The notes: generated from the letters alone by a model not told the origin. Numbered from the stretch's first letter, positions 23,384 to 32,331 are shown. The stretch: 40,259 bases of DNA from Algoriphagus chordae (GCF_003254055.1 NZ_QKZT01000030.1:1-40259); one strand, 5' to 3'. Numbers and translations are program-made.

Positions 23384-24208
23384 TCAAATCCCGTAAAACT
23401 CCGCCGCCGTATTTCCCATAATAGCTTCTTTTTCTGTTTTGGAAAGTTTATCAGTGAATCGCTCAATTACCTCCAACACCTGCTCGTATTCTCCCGCGAT
23501 TTTGCAGACTGGCCAATCGCTGCCAAACATCAAGCGCTTCGGCCCGAATAACTCAAGTGCCACATCAAGATAAACTTGTAGCTCTTTTACTGTCCACTTT
23601 TTCCAATCGGCTTCGGTGATCATTCCAGACACTTTACAATAAATGTAATCCCGCTCTGCCAAAGGTGCCATTTCCTTTTTCCACTCTCTCCAAATACCCA
23701 ACTTGATATTTGGCTTGGCAATATGGTCGATCACAAAGGGTTGCTCGGGAGCCTTTTTCACAAACTGCAAAGCGGCTTCCAATTGCGTGTGTAAAATCAG
23801 AATATCGTAGGTGTATCCTCGCTTTCCAATTTTCTCAATGCCACGGATAAACTCCTTACGCAGCATGTAATCCACATTTTTTGACTGCAGGATTTCACGG
23901 TAGCCTTTGAGCTTTTTTTGCGAAGCAAAGAGATCCAGATCCTTATCTATATCATCGCTTCCCAGATCAGCCCAGCCCACGACGGCTTTGATTTGCTCGT
24001 GTTCTTCTGCCAAATCACATAGAAAGGCAGTTTCCCGAAAGCTCTCGTCCGCCTGAACCGCTACACAACCATCAATCTGGTGCTCGGCCAAAATCGGAAT
24101 AAGATCTTCAGGAAGAAAATCCCGCTGGATCACCTTCATGTCGTCGGTGATCCAGGAGTGTTTTTGTGGATTGTATTTCCAAAAGTGCTGGTGTGAATCC
24201 AGTCTCAT
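23384..24208 (-). CDS. L-fuconolactonase (amidohydrolase 2 family)
   Basis: A 274-residue TIM-barrel amidohydrolase: MRLDSHQHFWKYNPQKHSW with the HxH metal motif, VVGWADLGSDD, ILHTQLEAALQF, FVIDHIAKPNIK and LMFGSDWPVCKI with the Asp of the metal centre. This is the family of L-fucono-1,5-lactonase and related sugar lactonases, which open the lactone to L-fuconate. Its ATG at 24208 overlaps the stop of the diketo-deoxyfuconate hydrolase gene (ATGA), so the two are translationally coupled. The flanking genes strongly support a fucose role. Length and motifs are normal. It could also act on L-rhamnono- or L-galactono-lactones, as relatives do. Confidence 0.87.
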   Translation of the reverse strand: MRLDSHQHFWKYNPQKHSWITDDMKVIQRDFLPEDLIPILAEHQIDGCVAVQADESFRETAFLCDLAEEHEQIKAVVGWADLGSDDIDKDLDLFASQKKLKGYREILQSKNVDYMLRKEFIRGIEKIGKRGYTYDILILHTQLEAALQFVKKAPEQPFVIDHIAKPNIKLGIWREWKKEMAPLAERDYIYCKVSGMITEADWKKWTVKELQVYLDVALELFGPKRLMFGSDWPVCKIAGEYEQVLEVIERFTDKLSKTEKEAIMGNTAAEFYGI

Positions 24209-25065
24209 GCCTCAGGGTCGTTGATAGCTGTTTGTTTTGATTCGCCAAGTCCATCGATTCCTAGCTCTACCACATCACCTTCTTTCAGGTAAGTGGGAGG
24301 AGTCAAACCAAGACCAACACCCGCTGGAGTTCCAGTGGAAATCACATCACCAGGCAATAAAGTCATGTACTGGCTTAGATGCTCGATCAATTCTGGGATA
24401 TCAAAAACCAAATCAGAGGTGTTGCTATCCTGTAGCATTTTACCATTCAGTTTCAGCCAAAGTCTCAGGTTATGTGGATCTTCAATCTCAGTTTTGGTCA
24501 CCAAAACTGGCCCAAGAGGCGCGAAGTTATCTGCACTTTTTCCTTTCACCCACTGACCTCCGTGATGCAGTTGGAAATCACGCTCAGACACGTCATTGTG
24601 TACACAGTAACCAGCCACATATTCCATCGCATTTTCCTTGCTTACATATTTTGCACGCTTGCCGATCACCACTGCCAATTCAACTTCCCAGTCAGTTTTC
24701 ACAGAGTTTTTTGGGATCAAAATATTATCAAATGGCCCGCAAAGCGAGGAAGTAGCTTTCATGAAAATGATCGGAACTTCTGGCACAGGCATTCCTGATT
24801 CGATGGCATGCATGCGGTAGTTCAAACCTATGCAGATGATCTTCGAAGGTCTGGCGATCGGTGATCCAAGTCTGGAACCAGTAGGGATTTCATTCAAATT
24901 CTCCTGATTAGCGTCAAGCCACTCTTCAAGTCTGGCAATTCCATTATTAGTAAAAAATTCTTCATTCCAGTCTTCTTTGAACCCTGAGCAATCTAGGTAT
25001 TTGCCTGAAGCACTTTGGATTCCTGGTTTTTCTTTGCCGGCCTCGCCGAATCGTATAAGTTTCAT
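24205..25065 (-). CDS. Fumarylacetoacetate-hydrolase-family enzyme, likely 2,4-diketo-3-deoxy-L-fuconate hydrolase
   Basis: A 286-residue FAH-fold enzyme: PSKIICIGLNYRMHAIESG at the domain start, metal ligands in VKTDWEVELAVVIGKRAKYV (E-x-E) and NDVSERDFQL, and the end LLPGDVISTGTPAGVGLGL. In the oxidative fucose pathway of Xanthomonas campestris, a member of this family splits 2,4-diketo-3-deoxy-L-fuconate into pyruvate and L-lactate. Its neighbours, a lactonase (overlapping by 4 bp) and an SDR upstream, fit that step. Other FAH-family reactions (for instance ureidoglycolate lyase-like or acylpyruvase) are possible from sequence alone. Upstream is a repeat-rich gap of 379 bp, so this is probably the first gene of a two-gene unit. 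Confidence 0.83.
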   Translation of the reverse strand: MKLIRFGEAGKEKPGIQSASGKYLDCSGFKEDWNEEFFTNNGIARLEEWLDANQENLNEIPTGSRLGSPIARPSKIICIGLNYRMHAIESGMPVPEVPIIFMKATSSLCGPFDNILIPKNSVKTDWEVELAVVIGKRAKYVSKENAMEYVAGYCVHNDVSERDFQLHHGGQWVKGKSADNFAPLGPVLVTKTEIEDPHNLRLWLKLNGKMLQDSNTSDLVFDIPELIEHLSQYMTLLPGDVISTGTPAGVGLGLTPPTYLKEGDVVELGIDGLGESKQTAINDPEA

Positions 25066-25193
25066 TTTATAAGTGTTAAGTAGTTAGTATCAAGTATTAA
25101 GACTTTATATCAAGACGCAAGATATTAGATTTTAGAATCAGGATATTAGAGTGAAGAAGAGAGAGTCAATGTTTACATAGATGTCTTCGACTT

Positions 25194-25293
25194 CGCTACC
25201 AATGACAGATTGATTTGAGGACATCAAAAGCTGGTCAGTTCGAGCGAAGTCGAGAACCTTTCGAATTCGAGACTCTCGTCTCTCAAGCGCTCA
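25194..25293. repeat. Dispersed repeat, copy B (in the 379-bp gap 25066-25444)
   Basis: The gap between the FAH and SDR genes has no gene. It contains the second copy of the composite repeat: 25194-25244 is nearly identical to the reverse complement of 19091-19140, and 25235-25293 (TCAGTTCGAGCGAAGTCGAG, then TTCGAGACTCTCGTCTCTCA) matches 18957-19045 without its insert. The inner CTTCGACTTCGCT/AGCGAAGTCGAG arms make it palindromic. Confidence 0.65.
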
Positions 25294-25444
25294 AGGTGAC
25301 CATGGTTATGGTTCCAAAACAAATGACTGTCATTTCATTTTTGTATGTTCAAAGAATATTTAATACGCAGACTGACTTACAGACGCTCGTATATTCTTGG
25401 ATATTTTGTGATTCTAGGGCATCGGTCATCGGACATCCTTTTCC

Positions 25445-26203
25445 TCACATTTTCAGCCCCAAAAATCCTCCGTCAATTGGGATATTGGTTCCTGTGATAA
25501 AGCTTCCAGTGTCCGCACTCACAAAATAAGCAAGTTCAGCGACTTCTGAAGGAGTCGCCATTCTGCCTACCGGTTGAGTAGCGGCAAGTTTCTCAAACAT
25601 TTCCTTTTCTTGACCTGGATAGTTTTTGGCCAAAAAGCCATCTACAAAAGGTGTATGAACACGTCCCGGAGACAAGCAATTGCATCGAATGCCATCAGCA
25701 ACATAATCCCTAGCCACGCTCAAAGTCATGGAAAGTGCCGCGCCCTTAGTCATGCTGTAAGCAAAACGATCCGGAATACCAATCGTAGCAGCCACAGAAG
25801 CCATATTCAATATTGAGCCACCTCCGTTTTCTTTCAATTTTGGAAGTGCTGCTTTGATGCAGTTGAACATGCCCTTTACATTCACTTGGAATACTCTGTC
25901 GAAGTCTTCAACCGAAGTTGTTTCTACTTTTCCCACATGTGAGACGCCAGCATTGTTGATTAGTGTATCGATTTTCTCTGGGATAGAATTGATCAAAGCT
26001 TCAGATTCTGCTGCATCAGCTACGCTACCGCAAAGAAAGCTGACGTCATAACCCTTGGCTCGCTCATCCTGAGCTACTTTTTCTCCAATTTCAGGATTGA
26101 TGTCAATGAAGTAAACTTTGGTTCCTTTAGCTGCAAAAACCTGGACCATTGCTAGTCCGATTCCTGATGCTCCGCCTGTAATAAGTACTGTTTTGTTTTT
26201 CAT
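25445..26203 (-). CDS. SDR oxidoreductase, likely 2-keto-3-deoxy-L-fuconate dehydrogenase
   Basis: A 252-residue short-chain dehydrogenase: cofactor loop ITGGASGIGLAMV, acidic YFIDINPEIGE that favours NAD, LINNAGVSHVGKV, catalytic Ser in ILNMASVAATIGI, and Tyr/Lys in FAYSMTKGA. The end FITGTNIPIDGGFLGLKM is the usual SDR end. Its place between the FAH-type hydrolase and the Gfo/Idh/MocA gene fits oxidation of 2-keto-3-deoxy-L-fuconate at C4 to the 2,4-diketo compound. The substrate is assigned from context. It is followed by the repeat-bearing gap and preceded by 60 bp from the Gfo/Idh/MocA gene. Confidence 0.8.
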   Translation of the reverse strand: MKNKTVLITGGASGIGLAMVQVFAAKGTKVYFIDINPEIGEKVAQDERAKGYDVSFLCGSVADAAESEALINSIPEKIDTLINNAGVSHVGKVETTSVEDFDRVFQVNVKGMFNCIKAALPKLKENGGGSILNMASVAATIGIPDRFAYSMTKGAALSMTLSVARDYVADGIRCNCLSPGRVHTPFVDGFLAKNYPGQEKEMFEKLAATQPVGRMATPSEVAELAYFVSADTGSFITGTNIPIDGGFLGLKM

Positions 26204-26263
26204 AATTAAAGTAAAACTGAAATTAGGCTGTTTGACCTATATTCCCAAAATAATTTCCATAGA

Positions 26264-27343
26264 TTATAATTTAACTGTTTCTCCGGTTTTTACCGATTCA
26301 TCACAGGCAAAAGCGATTTTCAGACTATTTAACGCATCCTCCATGTGATCATCCAGATTGATGTTTTCTAGGATGGCTTTGAGAAAATAGCGTTGCTCAC
26401 GATTGCAAAGTTCTTGATGATCTGGTTCGTCTTTCAAGTCTATCCATTCATCCGCTTTGGTAAACTTGTTTTCCGAATCAATAGCGGCATGATGAACTCG
26501 GATGGATTCAGTTTTGGTATGTGAATCCACATTATCCGATTGCCCACTTGAGCCAGCATCCTTTGCCGTGATGGAAACAGAACCTTTTGGACCAAAAACA
26601 TCTTTCACAAAGAAGGCGGTCTCAGAGACCATCGGTCCCCAACCTGCTTCATACCAGCCTACAGAACCATCCTCAAAGCGAATCTGAAGTTGGCCGTAAT
26701 TGTAATTGTCTGCAGAAATATCATCCGTCAGTCTAGCGCCAATCGCTGAAACCGACATAGGTTTAGAACGAGTCATCTGGCACATTACATCGATGTAATG
26801 AACACCACAATCCACAATCGGACTAAGGCTTTTCATCAGATTTCTGTGCACATCCCACATGTAGCCCTGACTTTGCTGATTGAGATTCATTCGCATCACC
26901 AGCGGTTTACCTAGCTTTTCGGCTTCTTCGATAAATCGGATCCAAGAAGGATGATGCCTCAAAATATAGCCTACGATTACCTTTTTGTCTGCTTCTTTCG
27001 CTTTTGAAATTATTCTTTCACAGCCAAGAATTGTATCTGCCAGAGGCTTCTCGATGAAAATATGACAGCCTGCTTCTAAGGATTTTACCGCAAATTCCTC
27101 ATGCGTATCTGGATAAGTAGAAATGCAAACTGCATCAGGTTTGGATTCAGATAAGGCCTCCTCGAAGTCTGAAAAAAGCGGATAATTGCCTTGGAGTTGT
27201 TCGTTGAGTTTGCTTTTGGAATCACCCCGTGAGACTAGTCCACAGATTTCGAATTCAGGGAAATTGTGGTATGCAGTAGCATGAGCGATGCCCATATTTC
27301 CACAGCCTACTACGAGGATTCTAATTGGTTTTGATGCACTCAT
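26264..27343 (-). CDS. Gfo/Idh/MocA-family oxidoreductase
   Basis: A 359-residue NAD(P)-dependent sugar or cyclitol oxidoreductase. The Rossmann loop is RILVVGCGNMGIAHATAYHN, the signature EKPLADT follows at about 100 (HIFIEKPLADTILG), and the C-terminal domain has VDCGVHYIDVMCQM, where the Asp and His are the usual active-site residues, and RFEDGSVGWYEAGWG. The substrate is unknown. It starts the fucose-side gene run and lies only 23 bp downstream of the AsmA-like gene, so it may be co-transcribed with that gene. It could convert a related sugar, or be a dehydrogenase side branch; it is not one of the known fucose-pathway enzymes. Confidence 0.85.
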   Translation of the reverse strand: MSASKPIRILVVGCGNMGIAHATAYHNFPEFEICGLVSRGDSKSKLNEQLQGNYPLFSDFEEALSESKPDAVCISTYPDTHEEFAVKSLEAGCHIFIEKPLADTILGCERIISKAKEADKKVIVGYILRHHPSWIRFIEEAEKLGKPLVMRMNLNQQSQGYMWDVHRNLMKSLSPIVDCGVHYIDVMCQMTRSKPMSVSAIGARLTDDISADNYNYGQLQIRFEDGSVGWYEAGWGPMVSETAFFVKDVFGPKGSVSITAKDAGSSGQSDNVDSHTKTESIRVHHAAIDSENKFTKADEWIDLKDEPDHQELCNREQRYFLKAILENINLDDHMEDALNSLKIAFACDESVKTGETVKL

Positions 27344-27366
27344 ATATTTCGGGTCTTTACTAGTTG

Positions 27367-30300
27367 CTAATTTTCTTTATCATCGACGATTTCCTCCAGC
27401 TCATCTTCCTTCGAAACCTTACCCACCTGCATTTTATAATCTTCAGCATTTCCAGTGATTTTGATAGGAACGCCGAAGATGCCCAGTGGAGGAAGTCCTA
27501 GTCGTAAGCCAATGCTCATATCTCCGTCTAGGCTGACTTGACCTTCGAAGCGAGGTCGGAAACCTGCGATTCTCATTTTGGTGCGAGGAATGGTCATTAG
27601 GTTGTTTGCTATACTGGTCTGGATCTCCACATCATTGAGTTCGGGATCTTCCAGCTCTTCATTTTCTGTTTCCTTGGCGATGGAGTTCATGAGCTTGAAT
27701 CCTTTCAACTTGATCGCTTTTAGTCCCAAAGTGCCTTCTCCGACTATAGAAGGTAGCACAGGTTCCATGTTAGCATTCAACCTGCCCGCAAGTTCGTAAG
27801 TTAGCGAAGCTTGCCCACTGGCATATTCTGCGAAAGAAGCCATTTCACGGAAAAGTGGAATCTCCTCATAAGCACGATGGATGTCAAATTCCTTGGCGTC
27901 GATCTGGTAGTCGAAATTGGCGGCGAATGGAGTGGAGGCTAGGTACTTTCCTGTCATTTCCACGCTAGCACCGATTATCTCAAAACTGGTTTTGTTCAGG
28001 GAAAGCTGGCCTGGTTTTGTGTTGATCTCTCCCTTGAAATTCTTCATTTTAAGCTCTCCGAATTTCATGGAATCCACTGTTGCTTTTACCGTCAGGTCCA
28101 TATTCATAGGCGGCACGATCACGCCCGTCACTTCCCCGATGCTATCGATTTCTACTTCATTACTTTCTCCGAAAAAAGCAAAATCATCCAGATTGATATA
28201 GGAGGAAGCAAGCTCAAGCTTTCCTTTCAAAAGCTGATCAGAATTGGTCAGGTAGCCCATATAATTGTTCAGGTAACCATCCGCTTTGATTTCATTTTTC
28301 TCATAGCCAAAGAGGAAGTTTTGGAAGCTTATTTTGTCCTGATCGAATTCCAGTTTTCCTTTCTCTAGTCTTACAGGCTCAGGAAGCAATTGAGTTCTGA
28401 CGAGAATTTTCTCTACATCTATAGTTCCTTGATTGTGAAGGTTTTGAAGTCTTCCATTCATTGCGTCACTTTGTAGGCCTTTCAGATTCACATCTGTGAT
28501 CAGGTAGCCGTCGATAGACATGTCCTCTTGTCCAAATACCTTGTAAAGCTCACCCAAGTCCAGCCTTCCTTTGGAACTCAAATCATAGCGGATGTCATCC
28601 AGATTTTCCAGATTCGCGCTGACTGTGAATGGGTTATTGCCAAAGTTAAATTGGATGGGTTCTATCTGGAATTTGAGATCAGAGTAGGCAGTATTGCTGC
28701 TTTGCATCTTGAGCGAGAGTCTCAGATCTTTGATCGCTTCGGAGTGATATGGCGTTAAAATATATCCGTCTGTAAGCTGAAAGTCAGTATCAATAATAGG
28801 GATGGTTTTCTGCTCCTTATTGAAATTACCCTTTGCCACAAGCCTCGTATTGAGCATACCCCTGAGCTGATAACCTGAATCCAAGGGGTAGAATTTTGGG
28901 ATATCAGCAAGGTTGAACCTGCTGTTGATCTCAGCGTCAACTGCCTGATCTCGATTTTTATTATATGCAAAATATCCATCGCTGATCTGATCCAATACCT
29001 GAAAATGGATCTTTTTAAAATCAACGCCTATATGCTCTGGCAAACTGTCTGGACTATTTATTTGGAGATCAATCGAGATGTCTTTGATCGCCTCTGGAAG
29101 CTCAGCCCATTTGAGGTAACCTTCGGAAAGGCCAGCTGAAAAGGAAAATACGGGAACAGAGCTCGTGATGTACTTAGGTTCACGCAGGCTTTTAGGATCT
29201 TTCGACGTGACGTAGAAACCACGAGATTTTAGCTGAAGATCCAGCATGCCTCTGAAGTCTAGCGATTCAGTTCCTAGCGCTTCGTTCAATACCCCCAGAT
29301 CTAGTTTAGCATCCAGATCAGCATTTATCTGCATAGGATTAAACTCCGCCAGATGCATATTTCCCTTCAAAAAGCCCTCGCCAAGAGAAAAACCAATGCT
29401 GTCAATATCCACGCGAGTCAAGTCAGGATCCAACTTCGGGATCATGACATTCATGCTGAGTCTAAGATTTTCGATAGGAGTGGAGGCAGCTTTATGTTCT
29501 AGGAATCCATCGCGAACCTGAAGGTTCATGACCAGTGCTGGCATCTGATCTTCTGCTGGTAAGTAAAGTCCCTGAAATGACCCGACGATATCGCCAGTTC
29601 CGCGAATAGTAGTCTCTCCATAGCTAGGCATCAAATCAGCAGGAATCACCGAAAGCATATCTTTCAGCTGTGCATTGAAGGATTCCAACACAAAGTTCAT
29701 GTCATAACCACCCTCTAGGAATTCAAGCTTTCCTACGAAATTTACGGGTAAATCATTGATTTTGAGTTCGTTTCTAACGAAAGTCAACTCTGTGGATTCG
29801 GTATTAATTAGGGTCTGCAGACTTGCTGAAACTCTGTTTCTATTGAAAATCGGGAAGTCCTCATAGACCAATCTGAATTCTTGAATATCAATATCACTGC
29901 CCAAGGTGAGAATATCATCCGCTAAATTTCCACCGCCTTTATAATTCAATTGACTGGCCTCACAGACCATATCCAAGGAAATATCCTGATAGAGAAAGTA
30001 GCTGTTTTTCAAAAAGAAGCCTTCTATTTCCAAGTCTAAGTTTCCCGACGAAGTATCCGTTGCTGTACTGTCCGTAGATGGTTTTAAGATGTCAAAATTT
30101 GCTAAGCCCTTGTTGTCCCGCAAAACTTTGATGACTGCTTCATTCAGGTAAAGCTTATCTACTTTATAATTGTCAGAGAAAAGCGAAGGGATATTGATGC
30201 CGAGATCTAATTGCTTGGTATAAAGTAAGGTGTCATGTTCAAAGGGAGCAGATCCTGCGATGAATAGCTCATCCATGGTGACCGTCAGCGAAGGGAAATG

Positions 30301-30489
30301 GCGGAAAAAAGTAAGGCCAACCTTTGAGAACTGGACTTCAGTCTGTAGCTGATTGTCCAGCAGTTGTTGAAGTTTTAGTTGAATTTTCTCCTTGAAAAGG
30401 AGCGGGAAAGTGAGTAAAAATATGAAGAACAGTCCTAGAAAACCTAGAATATATTTGATGGTTTTCCCTTTATAGAAAGGCTGTTTCAT
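27367..30489 (-). CDS. AsmA-family protein
   Basis: A large 1040-residue envelope protein. One N-terminal membrane segment (YILGFLGLFFIFLLTFPLLF, residues 14-33) anchors it. An AsmA-type N-terminus follows: QLQTEVQFSKVGLTFFRHFP and LTVTMDELFIAG, and then a long beta-rich region of repeated strands. The C-terminal part (VEMTGKYLASTPFAANFDYQ, GEGTLGLKAIKLKGFKLMN, LPPLGIFGVPIKITG) matches the AsmA C-terminal domain. AsmA-like proteins span the periplasm and are involved in outer-membrane lipid transport and assembly. The length is typical for Bacteroidota. The upstream cyclophilin and acyltransferase genes form the same run (46 bp and 4-bp overlap). Confidence 0.85.
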   Translation of the reverse strand: MKQPFYKGKTIKYILGFLGLFFIFLLTFPLLFKEKIQLKLQQLLDNQLQTEVQFSKVGLTFFRHFPSLTVTMDELFIAGSAPFEHDTLLYTKQLDLGINIPSLFSDNYKVDKLYLNEAVIKVLRDNKGLANFDILKPSTDSTATDTSSGNLDLEIEGFFLKNSYFLYQDISLDMVCEASQLNYKGGGNLADDILTLGSDIDIQEFRLVYEDFPIFNRNRVSASLQTLINTESTELTFVRNELKINDLPVNFVGKLEFLEGGYDMNFVLESFNAQLKDMLSVIPADLMPSYGETTIRGTGDIVGSFQGLYLPAEDQMPALVMNLQVRDGFLEHKAASTPIENLRLSMNVMIPKLDPDLTRVDIDSIGFSLGEGFLKGNMHLAEFNPMQINADLDAKLDLGVLNEALGTESLDFRGMLDLQLKSRGFYVTSKDPKSLREPKYITSSVPVFSFSAGLSEGYLKWAELPEAIKDISIDLQINSPDSLPEHIGVDFKKIHFQVLDQISDGYFAYNKNRDQAVDAEINSRFNLADIPKFYPLDSGYQLRGMLNTRLVAKGNFNKEQKTIPIIDTDFQLTDGYILTPYHSEAIKDLRLSLKMQSSNTAYSDLKFQIEPIQFNFGNNPFTVSANLENLDDIRYDLSSKGRLDLGELYKVFGQEDMSIDGYLITDVNLKGLQSDAMNGRLQNLHNQGTIDVEKILVRTQLLPEPVRLEKGKLEFDQDKISFQNFLFGYEKNEIKADGYLNNYMGYLTNSDQLLKGKLELASSYINLDDFAFFGESNEVEIDSIGEVTGVIVPPMNMDLTVKATVDSMKFGELKMKNFKGEINTKPGQLSLNKTSFEIIGASVEMTGKYLASTPFAANFDYQIDAKEFDIHRAYEEIPLFREMASFAEYASGQASLTYELAGRLNANMEPVLPSIVGEGTLGLKAIKLKGFKLMNSIAKETENEELEDPELNDVEIQTSIANNLMTIPRTKMRIAGFRPRFEGQVSLDGDMSIGLRLGLPPLGIFGVPIKITGNAEDYKMQVGKVSKEDELEEIVDDKEN

Positions 30490-30535
30490 GTAGCTGTTTT
30501 GTGTTTATAGGAGGGGTAGAGACTAAATTACTCCA

Positions 30536-31105
30536 TCAATTTTGATTTTTCTCTACTACAGCTTTATCAAGAGAGATAATTTTCACCTGTAGGCTAATAG
30601 GTTTGATAGGTTCATCTTTACTGTCTCTCTTTACTCTGACGATTTGTTCTATCACACTCATGCCTTTGATCACATGTCCAAAAACCGTGTAATCACCATC
30701 CAGTCTGTGAAGTCCATCAGGATTTTGAACGATATAGAACTGACATCTCGCGGATAACTTCCCTGGATTATCGTCTCTTCCAGCCCCCACAGCACCATAA
30801 ACATGTGTCAATTCTGGCACATACTCTGGCTCAAGTAAATATTCAGGATCATTGAATCCTTCCTCTGTGTCGGGACAGCCACCCTGGGCTACAAAGTTTG
30901 GAATGACACGGTTGAATGTCAGAGAGTCCCAATACCCTGCTTCAGCTAATTCTATAAAGCTCTCCTTGTGATTCGGAGTTCGCTCGTCGAGACGAATCAG
31001 GATTTCGCCATAAGGGGTGATGATTTGACCTACGGGTACTGTTTCTTGTGCATGTACAAAACCTATACTTAAAAGGAAAAACACACTAGAAATCAGCTTC
31101 TTCAT
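30536..31105 (-). CDS. Peptidyl-prolyl cis-trans isomerase, cyclophilin type, exported
   Basis: A 189-residue protein with signal peptide MKKLISSVFFLLSIGFVHAQ and one cyclophilin domain: ITPYGEILIRLDERTPNHKE, the active-site segment LTFNRVIPNFVAQGG with Arg and Phe, SARCQFYIVQNPDGLHRLDG and YTVFGHVIKGMSVIEQI. It catalyses proline isomerisation during folding in the periplasm or at the outer membrane. Its ATG overlaps the stop of the acyltransferase gene (ATGA) and it is followed 46 bp later by the AsmA gene, so these three envelope-related genes probably form one unit. All visible catalytic positions are present. Confidence 0.88.
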   Translation of the reverse strand: MKKLISSVFFLLSIGFVHAQETVPVGQIITPYGEILIRLDERTPNHKESFIELAEAGYWDSLTFNRVIPNFVAQGGCPDTEEGFNDPEYLLEPEYVPELTHVYGAVGAGRDDNPGKLSARCQFYIVQNPDGLHRLDGDYTVFGHVIKGMSVIEQIVRVKRDSKDEPIKPISLQVKIISLDKAVVEKNQN

Positions 31106-32244
31106 AGGTTTATCGGATTAAGTGCTGCCTTTTGGTTATTTACTGGATTAGCATACATGGCCAGGAAGCTTTTGATCAGGAATTCATTTTTGGTGTTGAC
31201 TTTTTCATTCATTCTCTTCTCAAAAGATTTCTTTTCATCTGCAGTATAGAAATCCACATATTCCTCATCCCCATAGAGTAAATCATGGGCTATATAATTA
31301 CTAGGCCATAGCTTATAGCCAGCCCAGATTTTTTGATCTATACATTCTGCCAGCTTACTGAGTTTGTCAGGCTGGCTAAGCTCCATCTTGGAGATTTCTG
31401 CAATTTCCTTATCCAAGAGGCCATTTACCTGAAGGTGAATTCGCTTTTTAGTCCCGATTATACCGCGTAGGAGATTTAAAAAGTCTTCATTTTCTCCCTT
31501 TACATACTTTTCATCTCGAGCCTTGGCTAGCCATTCAGGCATCTTCAATACGTCCGTAGGATCATATTCATAAGAAATTGAAATAGGCACCACCTTGATT
31601 TTTTCAAAATATCCAAATGGATTTTGTCCTTCTTCGGAGAGGGTCAGCATTTTCAAAACTCCACGATGCGTCGCATCATTTCCATCTTTTGTCCTGCCTT
31701 CTCGTTGTGCTGTCCATACGGATCTGTTTTCAGAGATAAGTGACTTTTTGATGTAGGCGGAAGCCATTTGCGAACTTTCGAGCAGTGCGCGTCCTTGCAA
31801 TCCTCGTTTGATAGCAAAGTTTCTATTCAATCGAGAGAGCGTATGTAAAAATGGTTTTTGAATCAAATTATCCCCAATTGCCGAAGTCGTCAAGACCAAA
31901 GAGTTTTCATAGAGACATGAATTTAGCAGCGAGGTGTCTAAAATAATATCGCGGTGATTTGATATAAAAAGGTAAGCGGTATTGGATTCCAATTGATCAA
32001 AACCACCTGTACTCAAGCCTTCAGAGCTTTTTTCCAGGACTTTTTGCACGCCAGGATATATAAAGTTTACCTGGAAGTCTCTCAATGAATGTGTGTGAAC
32101 CATCAGATCTTTCCAATGCTCCTTAGTATCTGTAGGAAATGTGAAACTCATCATGGCCTCCAGCATAGGATCATCTACGATCTTGCGGATAGCAGCATTA
32201 GCTTCTGCATCATAAAATGGCCTGATTGAATCAAATTGCGACAT
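31102..32244 (-). CDS. Acyltransferase (PlsC/glycerolphosphate acyltransferase-like)
   Basis: A 380-residue cytoplasmic or membrane-associated acyltransferase. The catalytic motif is FISNHRDIILD, in which His and Asp are separated by five residues rather than the classical four (H-x4-D); NHRD-type variants are known in related bacterial proteins. The substrate-binding motif is AQREGRTKDGN, and VVPISISYEYDP gives the following block. The start is ATG 32244 (MSQFDSIRPFYDAEAN); the in-frame TTG at 32268 is less likely. It probably transfers acyl groups to a phospholipid precursor, an inference from the family. It is the first gene of a unit with the cyclophilin and AsmA genes. Confidence 0.8.
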   Translation of the reverse strand: MSQFDSIRPFYDAEANAAIRKIVDDPMLEAMMSFTFPTDTKEHWKDLMVHTHSLRDFQVNFIYPGVQKVLEKSSEGLSTGGFDQLESNTAYLFISNHRDIILDTSLLNSCLYENSLVLTTSAIGDNLIQKPFLHTLSRLNRNFAIKRGLQGRALLESSQMASAYIKKSLISENRSVWTAQREGRTKDGNDATHRGVLKMLTLSEEGQNPFGYFEKIKVVPISISYEYDPTDVLKMPEWLAKARDEKYVKGENEDFLNLLRGIIGTKKRIHLQVNGLLDKEIAEISKMELSQPDKLSKLAECIDQKIWAGYKLWPSNYIAHDLLYGDEEYVDFYTADEKKSFEKRMNEKVNTKNEFLIKSFLAMYANPVNNQKAALNPINL

Positions 32245-32278
32245 AATTATCTTTTGGGTGATTTGCAAAAAGCAAAAT

Positions 32279-32300
32279 TTAGCTTAGAATTCTAAGCTAA
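32279..32300. repeat. Perfect 22-bp palindrome between esterase and acyltransferase genes
   Basis: The sequence TTAGCTTAGAA followed by its exact complement TTCTAAGCTAA forms a perfect palindrome centred on GAATTC. It lies 32 bp after the stop of the esterase gene and 35 bp before the acyltransferase start. It may be a terminator for the esterase gene, although only a short T-run follows on the minus strand. Alternatively it may be a binding site next to the acyltransferase promoter. Confidence 0.6.
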
Positions 32301-32331
32301 TTTACATAGTCAAAGGTAATAAACATTAGGA

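Noticed and set aside
24237..24755. Plus-strand ORF of 172 codons opposite the FAH-family gene
   Set aside because: It is antisense to a well-supported gene with conserved motifs, and its product has no recognisable domain.
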